33,148 bases of DNA from Gammaproteobacteria bacterium (GTDB taxonomy: Bacteria > Pseudomonadota > Gammaproteobacteria > Pseudomonadales > Pseudohongiellaceae), in NCBI GenBank assembly GCA_002712055.1, contig PARV01000034.1, positions 12,696-45,843 on the forward strand. Reading direction: 5' to 3'. The position numbers and the translations under genes are program-made. The notes below the pieces were generated by a model that worked only from the letters and a program-made list of their open reading frames with translations, did no database searches and was not told the DNA's origin. The number at the start of each line of letters is the position of its first letter. Position 1 is the stretch's first letter. Below, piece by piece: positions 9,540-19,805 of the stretch.

Positions 9540-10076
9540 ATGAAAACAAGGAATGATAGCTTCGTTCCCAAAAGTTCCTACGAGCTTTCTGAGTTAGTGG
9601 AGTGCAGCTCCGGTAAGCTATTTGGGCCTGGCAATGCCAAGCTACCAGTCGATAGCATGCTAATGCTAGACCGAATCACTGAAATCAATGCTGATGGCGG
9701 CGAATACGGGCGAGGCCAGATAATTGCAGAATTAGATATAAAGCCAGATCTTTGGTTTTTCGCCTGTCACTTCCCCGGAGATCCTGTGATGCCTGGATGT
9801 CTTGGCCTCGATGCCCTGTGGCAACTTGTTGGATTCTTTCTCGGCTGGAGAGGCTATCTAGGTAAAGGTCGCGCATTGGGAGCCGGCGAGGTTAAATTTA
9901 CAGGTGAAATACTACCCCATGCGAAAAAAGTAATTTATGAGCTATCGATGAGTCGAATCATCGAACGCAAATTGGTAGTTGGAATAGCAGATGGAACTGT
10001 GGCAGTGGATGATGAGATTATCTACACTACTAAGGCGTTAAAGGTAGGCCTATTTACTCCTGAACAATCGTTTTAG
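9540..10076 (+). CDS. fabA: 3-hydroxydecanoyl-ACP dehydratase/isomerase
   Basis: 178 aa. [31 protein letters not shown] contains the FabA active-site His and context; [11 protein letters not shown]. Confidence 0.97.
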   Translation: MKTRNDSFVPKSSYELSELVECSSGKLFGPGNAKLPVDSMLMLDRITEINADGGEYGRGQIIAELDIKPDLWFFACHFPGDPVMPGCLGLDALWQLVGFFLGWRGYLGKGRALGAGEVKFTGEILPHAKKVIYELSMSRIIERKLVVGIADGTVAVDDEIIYTTKALKVGLFTPEQSF

Positions 10077-10098
10077 AAAAAGATCTTCTGAGGTATTT

Positions 10099-11316
10099 AT
10101 GCGTCGTGTTGTGGTTACCGGTATTGGGATAGTTTCTTGCCTAGGTACCGGAAAAGCAGCAGTGCTGGACTCTCTTAGAGCCGGCCGCAGTGGCATCCGT
10201 CATAACCAGACTTATGTGGACACTGGCATGCGTAGCCACGTCAGTGGCAGCATAGATGTCGATACTTCTGAACTGATTAATCGGAAGCTATTGCGCTTCA
10301 TGGGCGATGCGTCCGCATACAGCTATCTTTCGATGAAGGAAGCAATTGAAGATGCTGGTCTCAAAGAGGAACAAATTTCGAATTTTCGCAGCGGCATTGT
10401 TGCCGGATCCGGAGGTGGTTCTCCAAAGGATCAACTCGAGTCTACTGACATCGCAAAAGAAAGAGGCATTAAGCGCGTGGGCCCTTATCGAGTGCCACGG
10501 ACGATGAGTAGTTCTGTCTCAGCCTGCCTAGCTACATCATTCAAAATTAAGGGGATTAACTATTCGATTTCCTCGGCATGCGCCACCAGCGCGCACTGCA
10601 TAGGCAACGCTGCGGAACTGATACAAATGGACAAACAGGATCTAGTCTTCGCCGGTGGTGGAGAATCTGAACACTGGACCTTGTCTCATATGTTCGATGC
10701 TATGGGCGCTTTATCGACGAATTATAATGACACTCCTGAGAAGGCATCTAGAGCGTTTGATGCGGATCGTGACGGATTCGTGATTGCAGGTGGAGGCGGC
10801 ATGCTGCTGGTCGAAGAGCTTGATCACGCACTAGCGAGGGGAGCTAAAATTTATGCAGAAATCACCGGTTATGGAGCCACTTCTGATGGCTACGACATGG
10901 TAGCACCATCGGGTGAGGGAGGAGCCAGAGCCATGATAATGGCCAAACAAAACTTGGAAGGACCGGTAGATTATATTAACACCCACGGCACCAGCACACC
11001 CGCGGGTGACGTCTCTGAACTTAGAGCAATACGCGATGTTTTTGGAGACAGCATCCCTATAATAAATTCTACGAAATCTCTCAGTGGGCACTCTCTCGGC
11101 GCTGCTGGTGTTCAAGAAGCCATTTATAGCCTTCTGATGATGGAGAATAATTTCATCGCGGCATCCGCCAATATCGATAACCTAGATGAAGAGGCGATCG
11201 GGCTGCCAATCCTGCTGGAGCGCGAGGATAATGTAGTAGTAAATCGTATTATGTCTAACAGCTTCGGTTTTGGTGGCACTAATGCAAGCCTTGTATTTGA
11301 TCGATATTCTGGTTAA
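10099..11316 (+). CDS. fabB: 3-oxoacyl-ACP synthase I
   Basis: 405 aa. [14 protein letters not shown] catalytic Cys motif, [11 protein letters not shown] and [15 protein letters not shown] His motifs, [14 protein letters not shown]-terminus. Follows fabA by 22 bp. Confidence 0.96.
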   Translation: MRRVVVTGIGIVSCLGTGKAAVLDSLRAGRSGIRHNQTYVDTGMRSHVSGSIDVDTSELINRKLLRFMGDASAYSYLSMKEAIEDAGLKEEQISNFRSGIVAGSGGGSPKDQLESTDIAKERGIKRVGPYRVPRTMSSSVSACLATSFKIKGINYSISSACATSAHCIGNAAELIQMDKQDLVFAGGGESEHWTLSHMFDAMGALSTNYNDTPEKASRAFDADRDGFVIAGGGGMLLVEELDHALARGAKIYAEITGYGATSDGYDMVAPSGEGGARAMIMAKQNLEGPVDYINTHGTSTPAGDVSELRAIRDVFGDSIPIINSTKSLSGHSLGAAGVQEAIYSLLMMENNFIAASANIDNLDEEAIGLPILLEREDNVVVNRIMSNSFGFGGTNASLVFDRYSG

Positions 11317-11390
11317 GACTACATACCATGGCTAAAAAGAAATCCTCCTAAAGCCTTAAATTAGTAAATTACAAGGTGCCTAAATCAAGT

Positions 11391-11870
11391 ATGAGCATTA
11401 AAAAGCTAATAGGTATTATTTTCCCGATCTGCCTTTCCACCACCTTGGCTTCCGGTCAACCTGGTCCACCTTCATTTCGTGGCTTTAATACTTTAGGGCA
11501 AACTCAAGTTACACCCTTGCCGTTGGAACAGGCATTTCCTTTTTATGTGAGTGAAATTAGCAGTAGCAAGATGCGTGTAACCTGGACCCTAGCAGACGGT
11601 CACTACCTCTATCGCCATGCCTTCAATTTCACGATTAAGCAAACCGAAGACAGCGATGCTATGGGTGTGGATGCCCTGATTCCCACCGGACTCATGAAAA
11701 CAGATCAGTTCTTTGGTCAGATCGAAGCCTATTACGATACGGTAAATGTGGATTTAAATTTCACCATTCCTCCCGGGCCCGATGCGTTTCTAGTCATTGA
11801 ATACCAGGGGTGTGCAGACTGGGGCTTCTGCTATCCACCTCAAAAAACACTCTTTGAGCTTAGGCCTTAG
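11391..11870 (+). CDS. Stand-alone DsbD N-terminal (alpha) domain-like periplasmic protein
   Basis: The track ORF starts at GTG 11376; ATG 11391 gives a cleaner signal peptide (MSIKKLIGIIFPICLSTTLASG). DGHYLYRHAFNF, FFGQIEAYYDTV and EYQGCADWGFCYPPQKTLFEL match the E. coli nDsbD motif (YQGCADAGFCYPPE). The ORF stops right after this domain. Confidence 0.85.
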   Translation: MSIKKLIGIIFPICLSTTLASGQPGPPSFRGFNTLGQTQVTPLPLEQAFPFYVSEISSSKMRVTWTLADGHYLYRHAFNFTIKQTEDSDAMGVDALIPTGLMKTDQFFGQIEAYYDTVNVDLNFTIPPGPDAFLVIEYQGCADWGFCYPPQKTLFELRP

Positions 11871-11994
11871 GGTCTAAACCGATCTAACTAAATGAGTGAA
11901 ATAGTAGCTAAATTCTGAGATAATGCAGCTAAAGTTGTCTATTGGATCCGAAATTGTCAATTCGCAAGATTGATTTTTCCCTGGGAAATTAAAA

Positions 11995-12435
11995 ATGGCA
12001 AAAATTCTTGCCCTGCATGGGCCGAATCTTAATCTATTAGGTCATCGTGAACCAAATATCTATGGTAGTGATACTCTGAATGACATAAATACGCGCTGCG
12101 AAACAATTTGCACTGAAGCTGGCCATGAATTTTCTAGCCTGCAGAGCAATACTGAGGCAGACTTGATTAACCGATTGCACGAAGCCCGAGTTGATGGCAC
12201 CGATTTTATGCTCGTGAACTTTGGCGGCTTCACTCATACCAGCATTGCGATTCGTGATGCTATTTTAGCGGCTGAAATCCCCTTTATCGAAGTTCACCTT
12301 TCCAATCTCTACGCCAGAGAAGAGTACCGACACCATTCTTACTTTGCCGACATTGCTGTCGGCAGTATCGTTGGGCTCGGTGCACAAGGTTACGAACTGG
12401 CTGTACATGCTGCTATCAAGAAACTCGAGAACTAA
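11995..12435 (+). CDS. aroQ: Type II 3-dehydroquinate dehydratase
   Basis: 146 aa. [33 protein letters not shown] and [24 protein letters not shown]. Confidence 0.97.
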   Translation: MAKILALHGPNLNLLGHREPNIYGSDTLNDINTRCETICTEAGHEFSSLQSNTEADLINRLHEARVDGTDFMLVNFGGFTHTSIAIRDAILAAEIPFIEVHLSNLYAREEYRHHSYFADIAVGSIVGLGAQGYELAVHAAIKKLEN

Positions 12436-12458
12436 ATAGGTACTGCGATACATTTGTT

Positions 12459-12905
12459 ATGGATATTAGAAAAGTTAAGAAATTAATCGAATTATTAGAA
12501 GCCTCGGATGTCGCTGAGATCGAAATTAAGGAAGGAGATGACGCCGTGCGCATCAGCCGTGCTCCTTCTGTTGCTCCTGGACCCATGACATACCAAGCGG
12601 CACCGGCACCTAGTCTTTCTGCCGAAGCGCCAAAAGAAAGCGAAGCATCCACCCCTGAGTACACCGGGAAGGGTAACGTCATCCAGTCTCCGATGGTAGG
12701 AACATTCTACCGTGCACCTTCACCTTCTTCAGCGCCTTTCGTAGAAGTAGGCACACATGTGAAGGCAGGGGATGTGGTCTGTATTATTGAAGCAATGAAA
12801 ATGATGAACCAGATCGAAGCTGACTACGCTGGCGTGGTAGAAACCATAATCGTTGAAGACGGTGAACCAGTCGAGTTCGATCAGGCTCTAATGACAATAG
12901 TCTGA
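12459..12905 (+). CDS. accB: Acetyl-CoA carboxylase biotin carboxyl carrier protein
   Basis: 148 aa. [14 protein letters not shown]-terminus and EAMKMMN biotinylation motif. Confidence 0.97.
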   Translation: MDIRKVKKLIELLEASDVAEIEIKEGDDAVRISRAPSVAPGPMTYQAAPAPSLSAEAPKESEASTPEYTGKGNVIQSPMVGTFYRAPSPSSAPFVEVGTHVKAGDVVCIIEAMKMMNQIEADYAGVVETIIVEDGEPVEFDQALMTIV

Positions 12906-12939
12906 TTGTTCACATTCCTCTGCTCCAGGATCAATATAC

Positions 12940-14280
12940 ATGCTTGAAAAAGTTCTTATAGCCAATCGCGGAGAGATAGCGCTGCGAGTTTTGCGCGCTT
13001 GCAAAGAACTCGGTATTAAGACTGTAGCTGTTCACTCAGTCGCAGATAAAGATCTTATGCACGTTCGATTGTCCGATGAATCTGTATGTATCGGCCCCCC
13101 AAATCCTACAGACAGTTACTTAAATATTCCGTCAATAATTAGTGCCATGGAGGTTACCGATGCCGATGCAGTGCATCCAGGCTATGGGTTTTTATCAGAA
13201 AACGCAGATTTTGCAGAGCAGGTAGAAAATAGTGGGTTTAAATTCATTGGTCCGGAGCCCGGAACTATTCGAATGATGGGGGACAAAATATCGGCAATTG
13301 AAGTTATGCGGAAAGCCGAAGTACCAACTGTGCCCGGCTCCAACGGCCCCCTTGACGACAATAAGGACCGCACTTTAGCTCTCGCTAAGGAGATCGGTTA
13401 CCCAGTTATTATTAAGGCAGCAGCAGGAGGAGGCGGTCGTGGTATGCGGGTAGTCCATAATGAGGCGGCCCTGTTAAAAGCTATCTACGTGACCCAGACT
13501 GAGGCTAAATCATTCTTTGGTAGCGGCATAGTTTATCTAGAGAAATTTCTTGAGAATCCGCGTCACGTAGAAATCCAAGTGCTAGGGGATGGACAAGGTA
13601 ATGCGATTCATCTGGGCGAACGTGACTGCTCTTTGCAAAGACGCCACCAGAAGATACTGGAAGAAGCCCCTGCCCCAGGTGTACCAATAGAAGCCCGAGA
13701 ACGAGTCGCCAACACCTGCATTCAGGCTTGCAAGAACATGCGTTATCGCGGTGCAGGTACTCTCGAATTTTTATATGAGGATGAAAACTTCTATTTCATA
13801 GAGATGAATACGCGCGTGCAGGTAGAACACCCGGTCACAGAAATGGTCACAGGTGTAGATATAGTCAAGGAGCAACTGCGCATAGCTAGCGGAGAGCCTC
13901 TGCCTCTTACACAGGCCGATGTATCTATAAGTGGCCATGCTTTCGAATGCCGCATCAACGCTGAAGATCCAGTTACTTTCTTGCCTTGTCCTGGGAAAGT
14001 AAAGCTATTTCATGCTCCCGGAGGACCGGGAGTGCGCGTAGATTCTCACCTATACAGCGGTTATTGTGTGCCGCCGTATTACGATTCTCTGATCGCTAAG
14101 TTAATCAGCTACGGTGAGACCCGTGACCAAGCGCTGCTCCGAATGCAGATTGCACTGGATGAGCTTTTGATCGATGGAATTCGCAGTAATATCCCTCTAC
14201 AACGCGAACTTGTGCGCGATGCCGAGTTCCAAGAAGGAGGAGTCAACATCCATTACCTGGAACGGAAGTTAAATTCTTAA
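12940..14280 (+). CDS. accC: Acetyl-CoA carboxylase biotin carboxylase subunit
   Basis: 446 aa. [49 protein letters not shown]. Confidence 0.98.
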   Translation: MLEKVLIANRGEIALRVLRACKELGIKTVAVHSVADKDLMHVRLSDESVCIGPPNPTDSYLNIPSIISAMEVTDADAVHPGYGFLSENADFAEQVENSGFKFIGPEPGTIRMMGDKISAIEVMRKAEVPTVPGSNGPLDDNKDRTLALAKEIGYPVIIKAAAGGGGRGMRVVHNEAALLKAIYVTQTEAKSFFGSGIVYLEKFLENPRHVEIQVLGDGQGNAIHLGERDCSLQRRHQKILEEAPAPGVPIEARERVANTCIQACKNMRYRGAGTLEFLYEDENFYFIEMNTRVQVEHPVTEMVTGVDIVKEQLRIASGEPLPLTQADVSISGHAFECRINAEDPVTFLPCPGKVKLFHAPGGPGVRVDSHLYSGYCVPPYYDSLIAKLISYGETRDQALLRMQIALDELLIDGIRSNIPLQRELVRDAEFQEGGVNIHYLERKLNS

Positions 14281-14309
14281 TCCATACTGCGTCCGGCGCT
14301 AAAAATTCT

Positions 14310-15209
14310 ATGTGGCAGCAACTCAAAATTCAACTTGAGCCTGGGGACTGCGCGATTCTAGAACAGCAATTGCTTGAAGCTGGCGCTCTAGCCATATCCT
14401 ACCTTGACGCAGGCGACCAACCAATTTATATCGACCACCCTAGGTACAATGCGGAGCTAAGTAGCAAGCCTTTATGGGAAAATACCTGCCTCCTATGCTT
14501 GTTCGACAAAGGAAAGGATCTGGAACTCTTACTGGGAAAATTAAAGAAAAATCCAGTTGTCAAAAACACTAAAGATCTTTCGGTTGAAAAGATTGAAGAC
14601 CAGGAATGGGAACGCTGCTGGATGAAAGACTTTCTTCCATTGCAGTTTGGCAAAAATTTGTGGATTTGCCCAACTTCGCAGACACCTCCCTATCCAGAAG
14701 CAACCAACATCATGCTTGATCCAGGATTGGCTTTTGGCAGTGGCTCCCATCCAAGCACGTCTCTTTGCCTTCGATGGTTAGAGCAGGCTTTCCTTAAAAA
14801 TACCGAGGTAATTGACTACGGCTGTGGGTCGGGCGTACTGTCTATTGCGGCGGTATTGCTTGGGGCGAACAAAGTTCGCGCTGTGGACAATGACCTGCAG
14901 GCAATTGCCGCAACTAAGGATAACAGCTTCCAGAATAGTATTCCTGAGGGAATAATTACAACCTGCCTGCCCGAGGACTTACCTGAAGAGCAGGTGGATA
15001 TCCTAATATCTAATATCCTTGCTGAGCCACTGCTTGATCTAGCAGTCACGTTCTCAAGACTGGTCAAGCCTGGCGGTAAGGTAGTACTTTCAGGTTTATT
15101 AGAAAACCAGGTCACGAGGTTGATCAGCTGCTACAAGCAATGGTTCGATATAAGCGAAGCAGTGGTTGATAATGGCTGGGGCTTACTTACCGGAATTCGT
15201 AAGGCGTAA
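14310..15209 (+). CDS. prmA: Ribosomal protein L11 methyltransferase
   Basis: 299 aa. MLDPGLAFGSGSHPSTSLCLRWLE, VIDYGCGSGVLSIAA, ISNILAEPL. Confidence 0.96.
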   Translation: MWQQLKIQLEPGDCAILEQQLLEAGALAISYLDAGDQPIYIDHPRYNAELSSKPLWENTCLLCLFDKGKDLELLLGKLKKNPVVKNTKDLSVEKIEDQEWERCWMKDFLPLQFGKNLWICPTSQTPPYPEATNIMLDPGLAFGSGSHPSTSLCLRWLEQAFLKNTEVIDYGCGSGVLSIAAVLLGANKVRAVDNDLQAIAATKDNSFQNSIPEGIITTCLPEDLPEEQVDILISNILAEPLLDLAVTFSRLVKPGGKVVLSGLLENQVTRLISCYKQWFDISEAVVDNGWGLLTGIRKA

Positions 15210-15309
15210 TATCAATCACCGAGCTAAATCGGGTAAATAGCTTTAAAGCTGATCTCTTCTAAGGATATTATGTTGCTCCTCAAATTTACTAACCCCTACT
15301 GAGATTAAA

Positions 15310-16302
15310 GTGATCGTTGTCGGTCCCTATAAAGTACGAAACAATCTATTTCTTGCTCCCTTAGTCGGCATAAGTGACGTCCCTTTTCGGGAAATCTGCA
15401 GCGAACAGGGCGCCGGACTCACTATTGGTGAGATGCTTACGTGTAACACTGATTTATGGAACAATGAAAGAAACCGCTTTAAGCAAATAAAATCACGCAT
15501 CAATGCGCATCAGGTTGTACAAATAGTTGGCTCTGATCCCGGAATGATGGCGAATGCCGCCCAACTGAACGTGGCTATGGGTGCAACAGCCATAGACATC
15601 AATATGGGCTGCCCGGCAAAAAAGGTTTTGAAAAAAGCTGCCGGTTCAGCTCTATTAAAAAATCCTAGCTTGGTAGCACGAATCCTGCGAGCGGTTGTTT
15701 TACAAGTTAATGTCCCGGTAACTTTGAAAATTCGCACGGGGTGGTGTCCTGCGACCCGCAATGGTGTAGAAATAGCCAAGATCGCGGAAGATTGCGGAAT
15801 ACAGTTGCTAAGCGTTCATGGCAGAACTCGGGAATGCCGCTTCAAAGGCAAAGCTGAATACGACACGATAGCGGCCATTAAACAAGCCGTTTCAATACCT
15901 ATAATAGCCAACGGCGATATCCATTGCCCCGACAAGGCAAAACAAGTACTGCAGTATACAAAAGCCGATGGACTAATGATTGGTCGTGCTGCACAGGGTC
16001 AACCTTGGCTTTTCAAGCAAATTGAACATCTCCTCGCAACCGGAAAAACTCTTCCGACCCTAACTCTCTATCAAAAACTGAAAATTATCGAATCTCACTT
16101 AAAAAAATTGCATAGTTTCTATGGCGAGGTGAAGGGTGTGTGGTACGCTCGCAAACATGTTGCCAGCTACGTAAAAAATCTTCCCCAAGGGAGGGTATTT
16201 CTGGCAAACTTTAATAAGATCGAATCGGGTCTATATCAGCTCGAAACTGTAAATAGTTACTTTGGTTATCTGACTGGAGATGAGAGGGTCATCGCAGCAT
16301 GA
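15310..16302 (+). CDS. dusB: tRNA-dihydrouridine synthase B
   Basis: 330 aa, GTG start. DINMGCPAKKV, VTLKIRTGW, LSVHGRTREC, IANGDI, MIGRAAQGQPW. Confidence 0.95.
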   Translation: MIVVGPYKVRNNLFLAPLVGISDVPFREICSEQGAGLTIGEMLTCNTDLWNNERNRFKQIKSRINAHQVVQIVGSDPGMMANAAQLNVAMGATAIDINMGCPAKKVLKKAAGSALLKNPSLVARILRAVVLQVNVPVTLKIRTGWCPATRNGVEIAKIAEDCGIQLLSVHGRTRECRFKGKAEYDTIAAIKQAVSIPIIANGDIHCPDKAKQVLQYTKADGLMIGRAAQGQPWLFKQIEHLLATGKTLPTLTLYQKLKIIESHLKKLHSFYGEVKGVWYARKHVASYVKNLPQGRVFLANFNKIESGLYQLETVNSYFGYLTGDERVIAA

Positions 16303-16610
16303 ACAAACTAAACGAATCCTCAACATTTTCAGGCTTCGGGGTTACTGAACCTCTGGAACCGCTCTCACAACCCGAACATCAGGAGACTACTCTAAGATCA
16401 GAAGTCCAAAAAGCTCTTGGAAGATACTTCCAACATGTCGAAGACGAACCAATAACCGATCTCCACCGAATGGTGATGTCGGAAGTAGAAGCTCCATTGC
16501 TTGAGGCCGTGATGCTTTATACCAAGAATAACCAGAGCAAGGCATCTATAATGCTCGGACTTAACCGTGGTACACTTCGCACTAAGTTGAAACACTACGG
16601 ATTACTTTAG
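16299..16610 (+). CDS. fis: DNA-binding protein Fis
   Basis: 103 aa. C-terminal HTH MLYTKNNQSKASIMLGLNRGTLRTKLKHYGLL. Overlaps dusB by 4 bp (ATGA), the classic dusB-fis arrangement. Confidence 0.95.
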   Translation: MNKLNESSTFSGFGVTEPLEPLSQPEHQETTLRSEVQKALGRYFQHVEDEPITDLHRMVMSEVEAPLLEAVMLYTKNNQSKASIMLGLNRGTLRTKLKHYGLL

Positions 16611-16669
16611 CTAGACCTAGCGGTCGGCCAATGTTCTTCTTCTCACATAATTCCTATAAATATATTTCA

Positions 16670-16681
16670 ATATACGTATAT
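16670..16681. repeat. Perfect 12-bp palindrome ATATACGTATAT directly upstream of purH
   Basis: Read directly; ends 5 nt before the purH ATG (16687). Confidence 0.5.
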
Positions 16682-16686
16682 CGCTT

Positions 16687-18264
16687 ATGACATCAGATAA
16701 CTCTGGCGCCATTCGTCGGGCTCTAATCAGTGTTTCCGACAAGACAGGCATTGTTCCCTTCGCTCAAGCACTCCGCAAACTCAACGTCGAAATACTATCT
16801 ACCGGTGGCACTTATAAACTGTTGGCTTCAGAGAATATTCCTGCTATCGAAATATCTGACTACACCGGGTTCCCAGAGATGATGGACGGCAGGGTTAAAA
16901 CTCTGCATCCAAAAGTACATGGGGGCATTCTTTCGCGCCGCGACCTAGACCAGGGAGTCATGGAAGAGTATGACATTCCGCCTATCGACATGGTAGTGGT
17001 CAACCTTTACCCCTTCGAAGCTACAGTGGCCAAGCCCAGCTGTGATCTTTCCAACGCAATAGAAAATATAGATATAGGTGGCCCTACAATGTTACGCGCT
17101 GCCGCAAAGAATAATCGTTTTGTGGCTGTTGTCGTAAATCCCGCAGACTACGATTCCGTCATTGGCCTAATGAAAGTAAACAATGGTTGTCTAGATCAGA
17201 AAACTCGTTTCGACCTGGCCGTTAAAACTTTTGAGCACACAGCAAATTACGATGGAGTTATCGCCAATTACCTGGGTACAAAACTTGAAGATGAGAGCCC
17301 AGATTTCCCTCGCACTTTCAATACTCAGTTCGTCAAGCGCCAGGAAATGCGCTACGGAGAAAATCCTCACCAACAGGCGGCATTCTATACGGAGAAGATC
17401 CCCGAGGAAGCTAGTATAAGTACAGCGATTCAACTGCAGGGCAAAGACCTCTCCTACAACAATATCGCCGACACCGATGCAGCCCTCGAATGCGTTAAAT
17501 CTTTTATTGAACCGGCCTGTGTCATCATTAAACATGCGAACCCCTGTGGAGCAGCGATAGCTGAATCTTCGGTAAAGGCCTATGAACTGGCTTTTCAGAC
17601 CGATCCTACTTCAGCCTTTGGTGGAATCATTGCATTTAATCGGGAACTTGATTCGGAAACAGCGCAACGTATTGTCGATCAACAATTTACCGAAGTGATA
17701 ATCGCTCCCTCAATTTCGGAAGAGGCACTAACAATCACAGCCACAAAGAAAAACGTCAGGGTGCTGAGTTGTGGCCGGTGGCCGGAAGCAAGAGCAAAAA
17801 GTTTTGATTATAAAAGGGTTAATGGCGGTCTTCTCCTCCAAGACAGAGACATACATGATATTAGTAAGAATGATTTGAAGTTAGTGACAAAAAGAGAGCC
17901 TACCGAAGGAGAACAGCGAGACTTAATCTTTGCATGGCGCATAGCGCAGTACGTGAAATCGAACGCCATCGTGTATTGCAAGAACAACCAGACTATCGGA
18001 ATCGGTGCCGGTCAAATGAGCAGGGTATACAGTGCCAAAATTGCAGGCATCAAAGCGACTGATGAAAATCTGACGGTGAAAGGTTCAGTAATGGCATCCG
18101 ATGCATTCTTTCCGTTCCGCGATGGAATTGATGCTGCGGCTAAAGCTGGCATAACCGCTGTTATCCAACCAGGGGGCTCTCTGCGAGACGAAGAAGTAAT
18201 AAGCGCTGCTGATGAAGCGGATATCGCCATGGTATTCACTAGTATTCGCCATTTCCGCCATTGA
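16687..18264 (+). CDS. purH: Bifunctional AICAR formyltransferase / IMP cyclohydrolase
   Basis: 525 aa. [58 protein letters not shown]. Confidence 0.98.
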   Translation: MTSDNSGAIRRALISVSDKTGIVPFAQALRKLNVEILSTGGTYKLLASENIPAIEISDYTGFPEMMDGRVKTLHPKVHGGILSRRDLDQGVMEEYDIPPIDMVVVNLYPFEATVAKPSCDLSNAIENIDIGGPTMLRAAAKNNRFVAVVVNPADYDSVIGLMKVNNGCLDQKTRFDLAVKTFEHTANYDGVIANYLGTKLEDESPDFPRTFNTQFVKRQEMRYGENPHQQAAFYTEKIPEEASISTAIQLQGKDLSYNNIADTDAALECVKSFIEPACVIIKHANPCGAAIAESSVKAYELAFQTDPTSAFGGIIAFNRELDSETAQRIVDQQFTEVIIAPSISEEALTITATKKNVRVLSCGRWPEARAKSFDYKRVNGGLLLQDRDIHDISKNDLKLVTKREPTEGEQRDLIFAWRIAQYVKSNAIVYCKNNQTIGIGAGQMSRVYSAKIAGIKATDENLTVKGSVMASDAFFPFRDGIDAAAKAGITAVIQPGGSLRDEEVISAADEADIAMVFTSIRHFRH

Positions 18265-18518
18265 TACTGTGAGGAAATATTATGTTTGCAATATCCTTCT
18301 CGAGCCCTTTCTCATTAACCGACCACTTTCTTTCTATCAAAACAGAGAAGATTTGCTAGAACTCTACCTAAATTCTTTCTCTTATTTCTTCACCGTAGGG
18401 TAAAATCGAGCTTTAACAATGGGATTATGTCCATTCCAAATAATAGACCTATTTATTATGATTCCGAGAGGCTATTAAGTAACCAAAACAAACAATCTGG
18501 GAATCTCCAAAAATCATT

Positions 18519-19805
18519 ATGAATGTGTTGGTAATAGGATCGGGTGGCCGGGAGCACGCTCTAGCATGGAAATGTGCTCAATCTACAACCGTAGATAAAG
18601 TCTTTGTCGCTCCAGGCAATGCAGGCACCGGAGCAGAAAAAAAACTGGAAAACATTGCTATTAACGTAATGGATTTTTCAGCGTTAACAGATTTCGCGAA
18701 AAAAGAAAAAATAAAGCTGTCTATTGTGGGACCAGAGGCCCCTTTAGTAGAAGGGATAGTAGATTACTTTTCCGAACGCGGCCTACTCTGTTTTGGTCCC
18801 TCGGCAAAAGCCGCACAGCTTGAAGGATCGAAAGCCTTCGCCAAAGATTTTCTAAGCAAGCACGGCATTCCGACAGCTAACTACCAAACATTTACGAAAG
18901 TAAGTCCGGCGGTTGCCTATATTCGAGCCAAAGGTGCTCCTATAGTTATTAAGGCCGATGGCCTTGCTGCTGGAAAAGGCGTTGTGGTAGCCCAATCTGT
19001 AGATGAAGCTCTTGACACAATCGAAGATATGTTGTCTGGCAACCGATTCGGGGAAGCTGGACACCGGGTAGTCATTGAACAGTTTCTCGAAGGTGAGGAA
19101 GCCAGTTTTATTGCAATGGTGGACGGAAAGCACGTACTTCCGATGGCTACGTCTCAGGATCATAAACCTAGGGATGAAGGCGATAAAGGTCCGAACACTG
19201 GTGGTATGGGAGCTTATTCTCCTGCTCCGGTTGTCACTAAAAAAGTCTATAAACGAATCATGGACCAAGTGATTCTCCCAACGATCAAGGGAATGGCAAA
19301 CGATGGCAATGATTACACCGGATTCCTCTACGCTGGGCTGATGGTTTCTCCTTCGGGAGACGTTAATGTTGTCGAGTTCAATTGCCGGTTCGGTGATCCA
19401 GAGGCACAACCGGTGATGTTGCGGCTGCAATCGGACTTACCTCAGCTGTGTCTTGCCGCAATGAAGCAGGAACTTAACAACCATAAAGCTCAATGGGACC
19501 CGCGTTATTCGGTCGGAGTGGTGCTAGCCAGCGGAGGTTATCCTACTTCTTACAACAAAGGAGATATCATTGAGGGCCTAGAAAAGCCACATGGAAATCA
19601 CCAGAAAATATTTCATGCTGGGACTACCATGAAAAACGGAGCCGTTGTAACAAATGGCGGCCGAGTGTTGTGTGCGACGGCATTAGGTAACTCGGTTTCA
19701 GCTGCCCAAACAGCTAGTTACGAACTAGTTCATTCGATCAATTGGGCTAATGTTTATTTTCGTAATGATATTGCTTATCGAGCTGTCGCACGCGAAAATG
19801 CCTGA
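18519..19805 (+). CDS. purD: Phosphoribosylamine-glycine ligase
   Basis: 428 aa. MNVLVIGSGGREHALAWK, IKADGLAAGKGVVVA, DHKPRDEGDKGPNTGGMGAYSPAP. Confidence 0.98.
   Translation: MNVLVIGSGGREHALAWKCAQSTTVDKVFVAPGNAGTGAEKKLENIAINVMDFSALTDFAKKEKIKLSIVGPEAPLVEGIVDYFSERGLLCFGPSAKAAQLEGSKAFAKDFLSKHGIPTANYQTFTKVSPAVAYIRAKGAPIVIKADGLAAGKGVVVAQSVDEALDTIEDMLSGNRFGEAGHRVVIEQFLEGEEASFIAMVDGKHVLPMATSQDHKPRDEGDKGPNTGGMGAYSPAPVVTKKVYKRIMDQVILPTIKGMANDGNDYTGFLYAGLMVSPSGDVNVVEFNCRFGDPEAQPVMLRLQSDLPQLCLAAMKQELNNHKAQWDPRYSVGVVLASGGYPTSYNKGDIIEGLEKPHGNHQKIFHAGTTMKNGAVVTNGGRVLCATALGNSVSAAQTASYELVHSINWANVYFRNDIAYRAVARENA

Noticed and set aside
11328-11351. Tiny ORF MAKKKSS between fabB and the DsbD alpha domain gene
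   Set aside because: Seven codons only; no evidence of translation and easily chance.
15270-15302. Ten-codon ORF MLLLKFTNPY upstream of dusB as a possible leader peptide
   Set aside because: No regulatory codon run and no following terminator-type hairpin; chance is the simpler explanation.
17191-17535. 114-aa ORF antisense to purH
   Set aside because: Shadow ORF in a well-supported gene, no motif.
18852-19430. 192-aa ORF antisense to purD
   Set aside because: Lies fully inside purD, has no recognisable domain, and has composition typical of an antisense shadow ORF.
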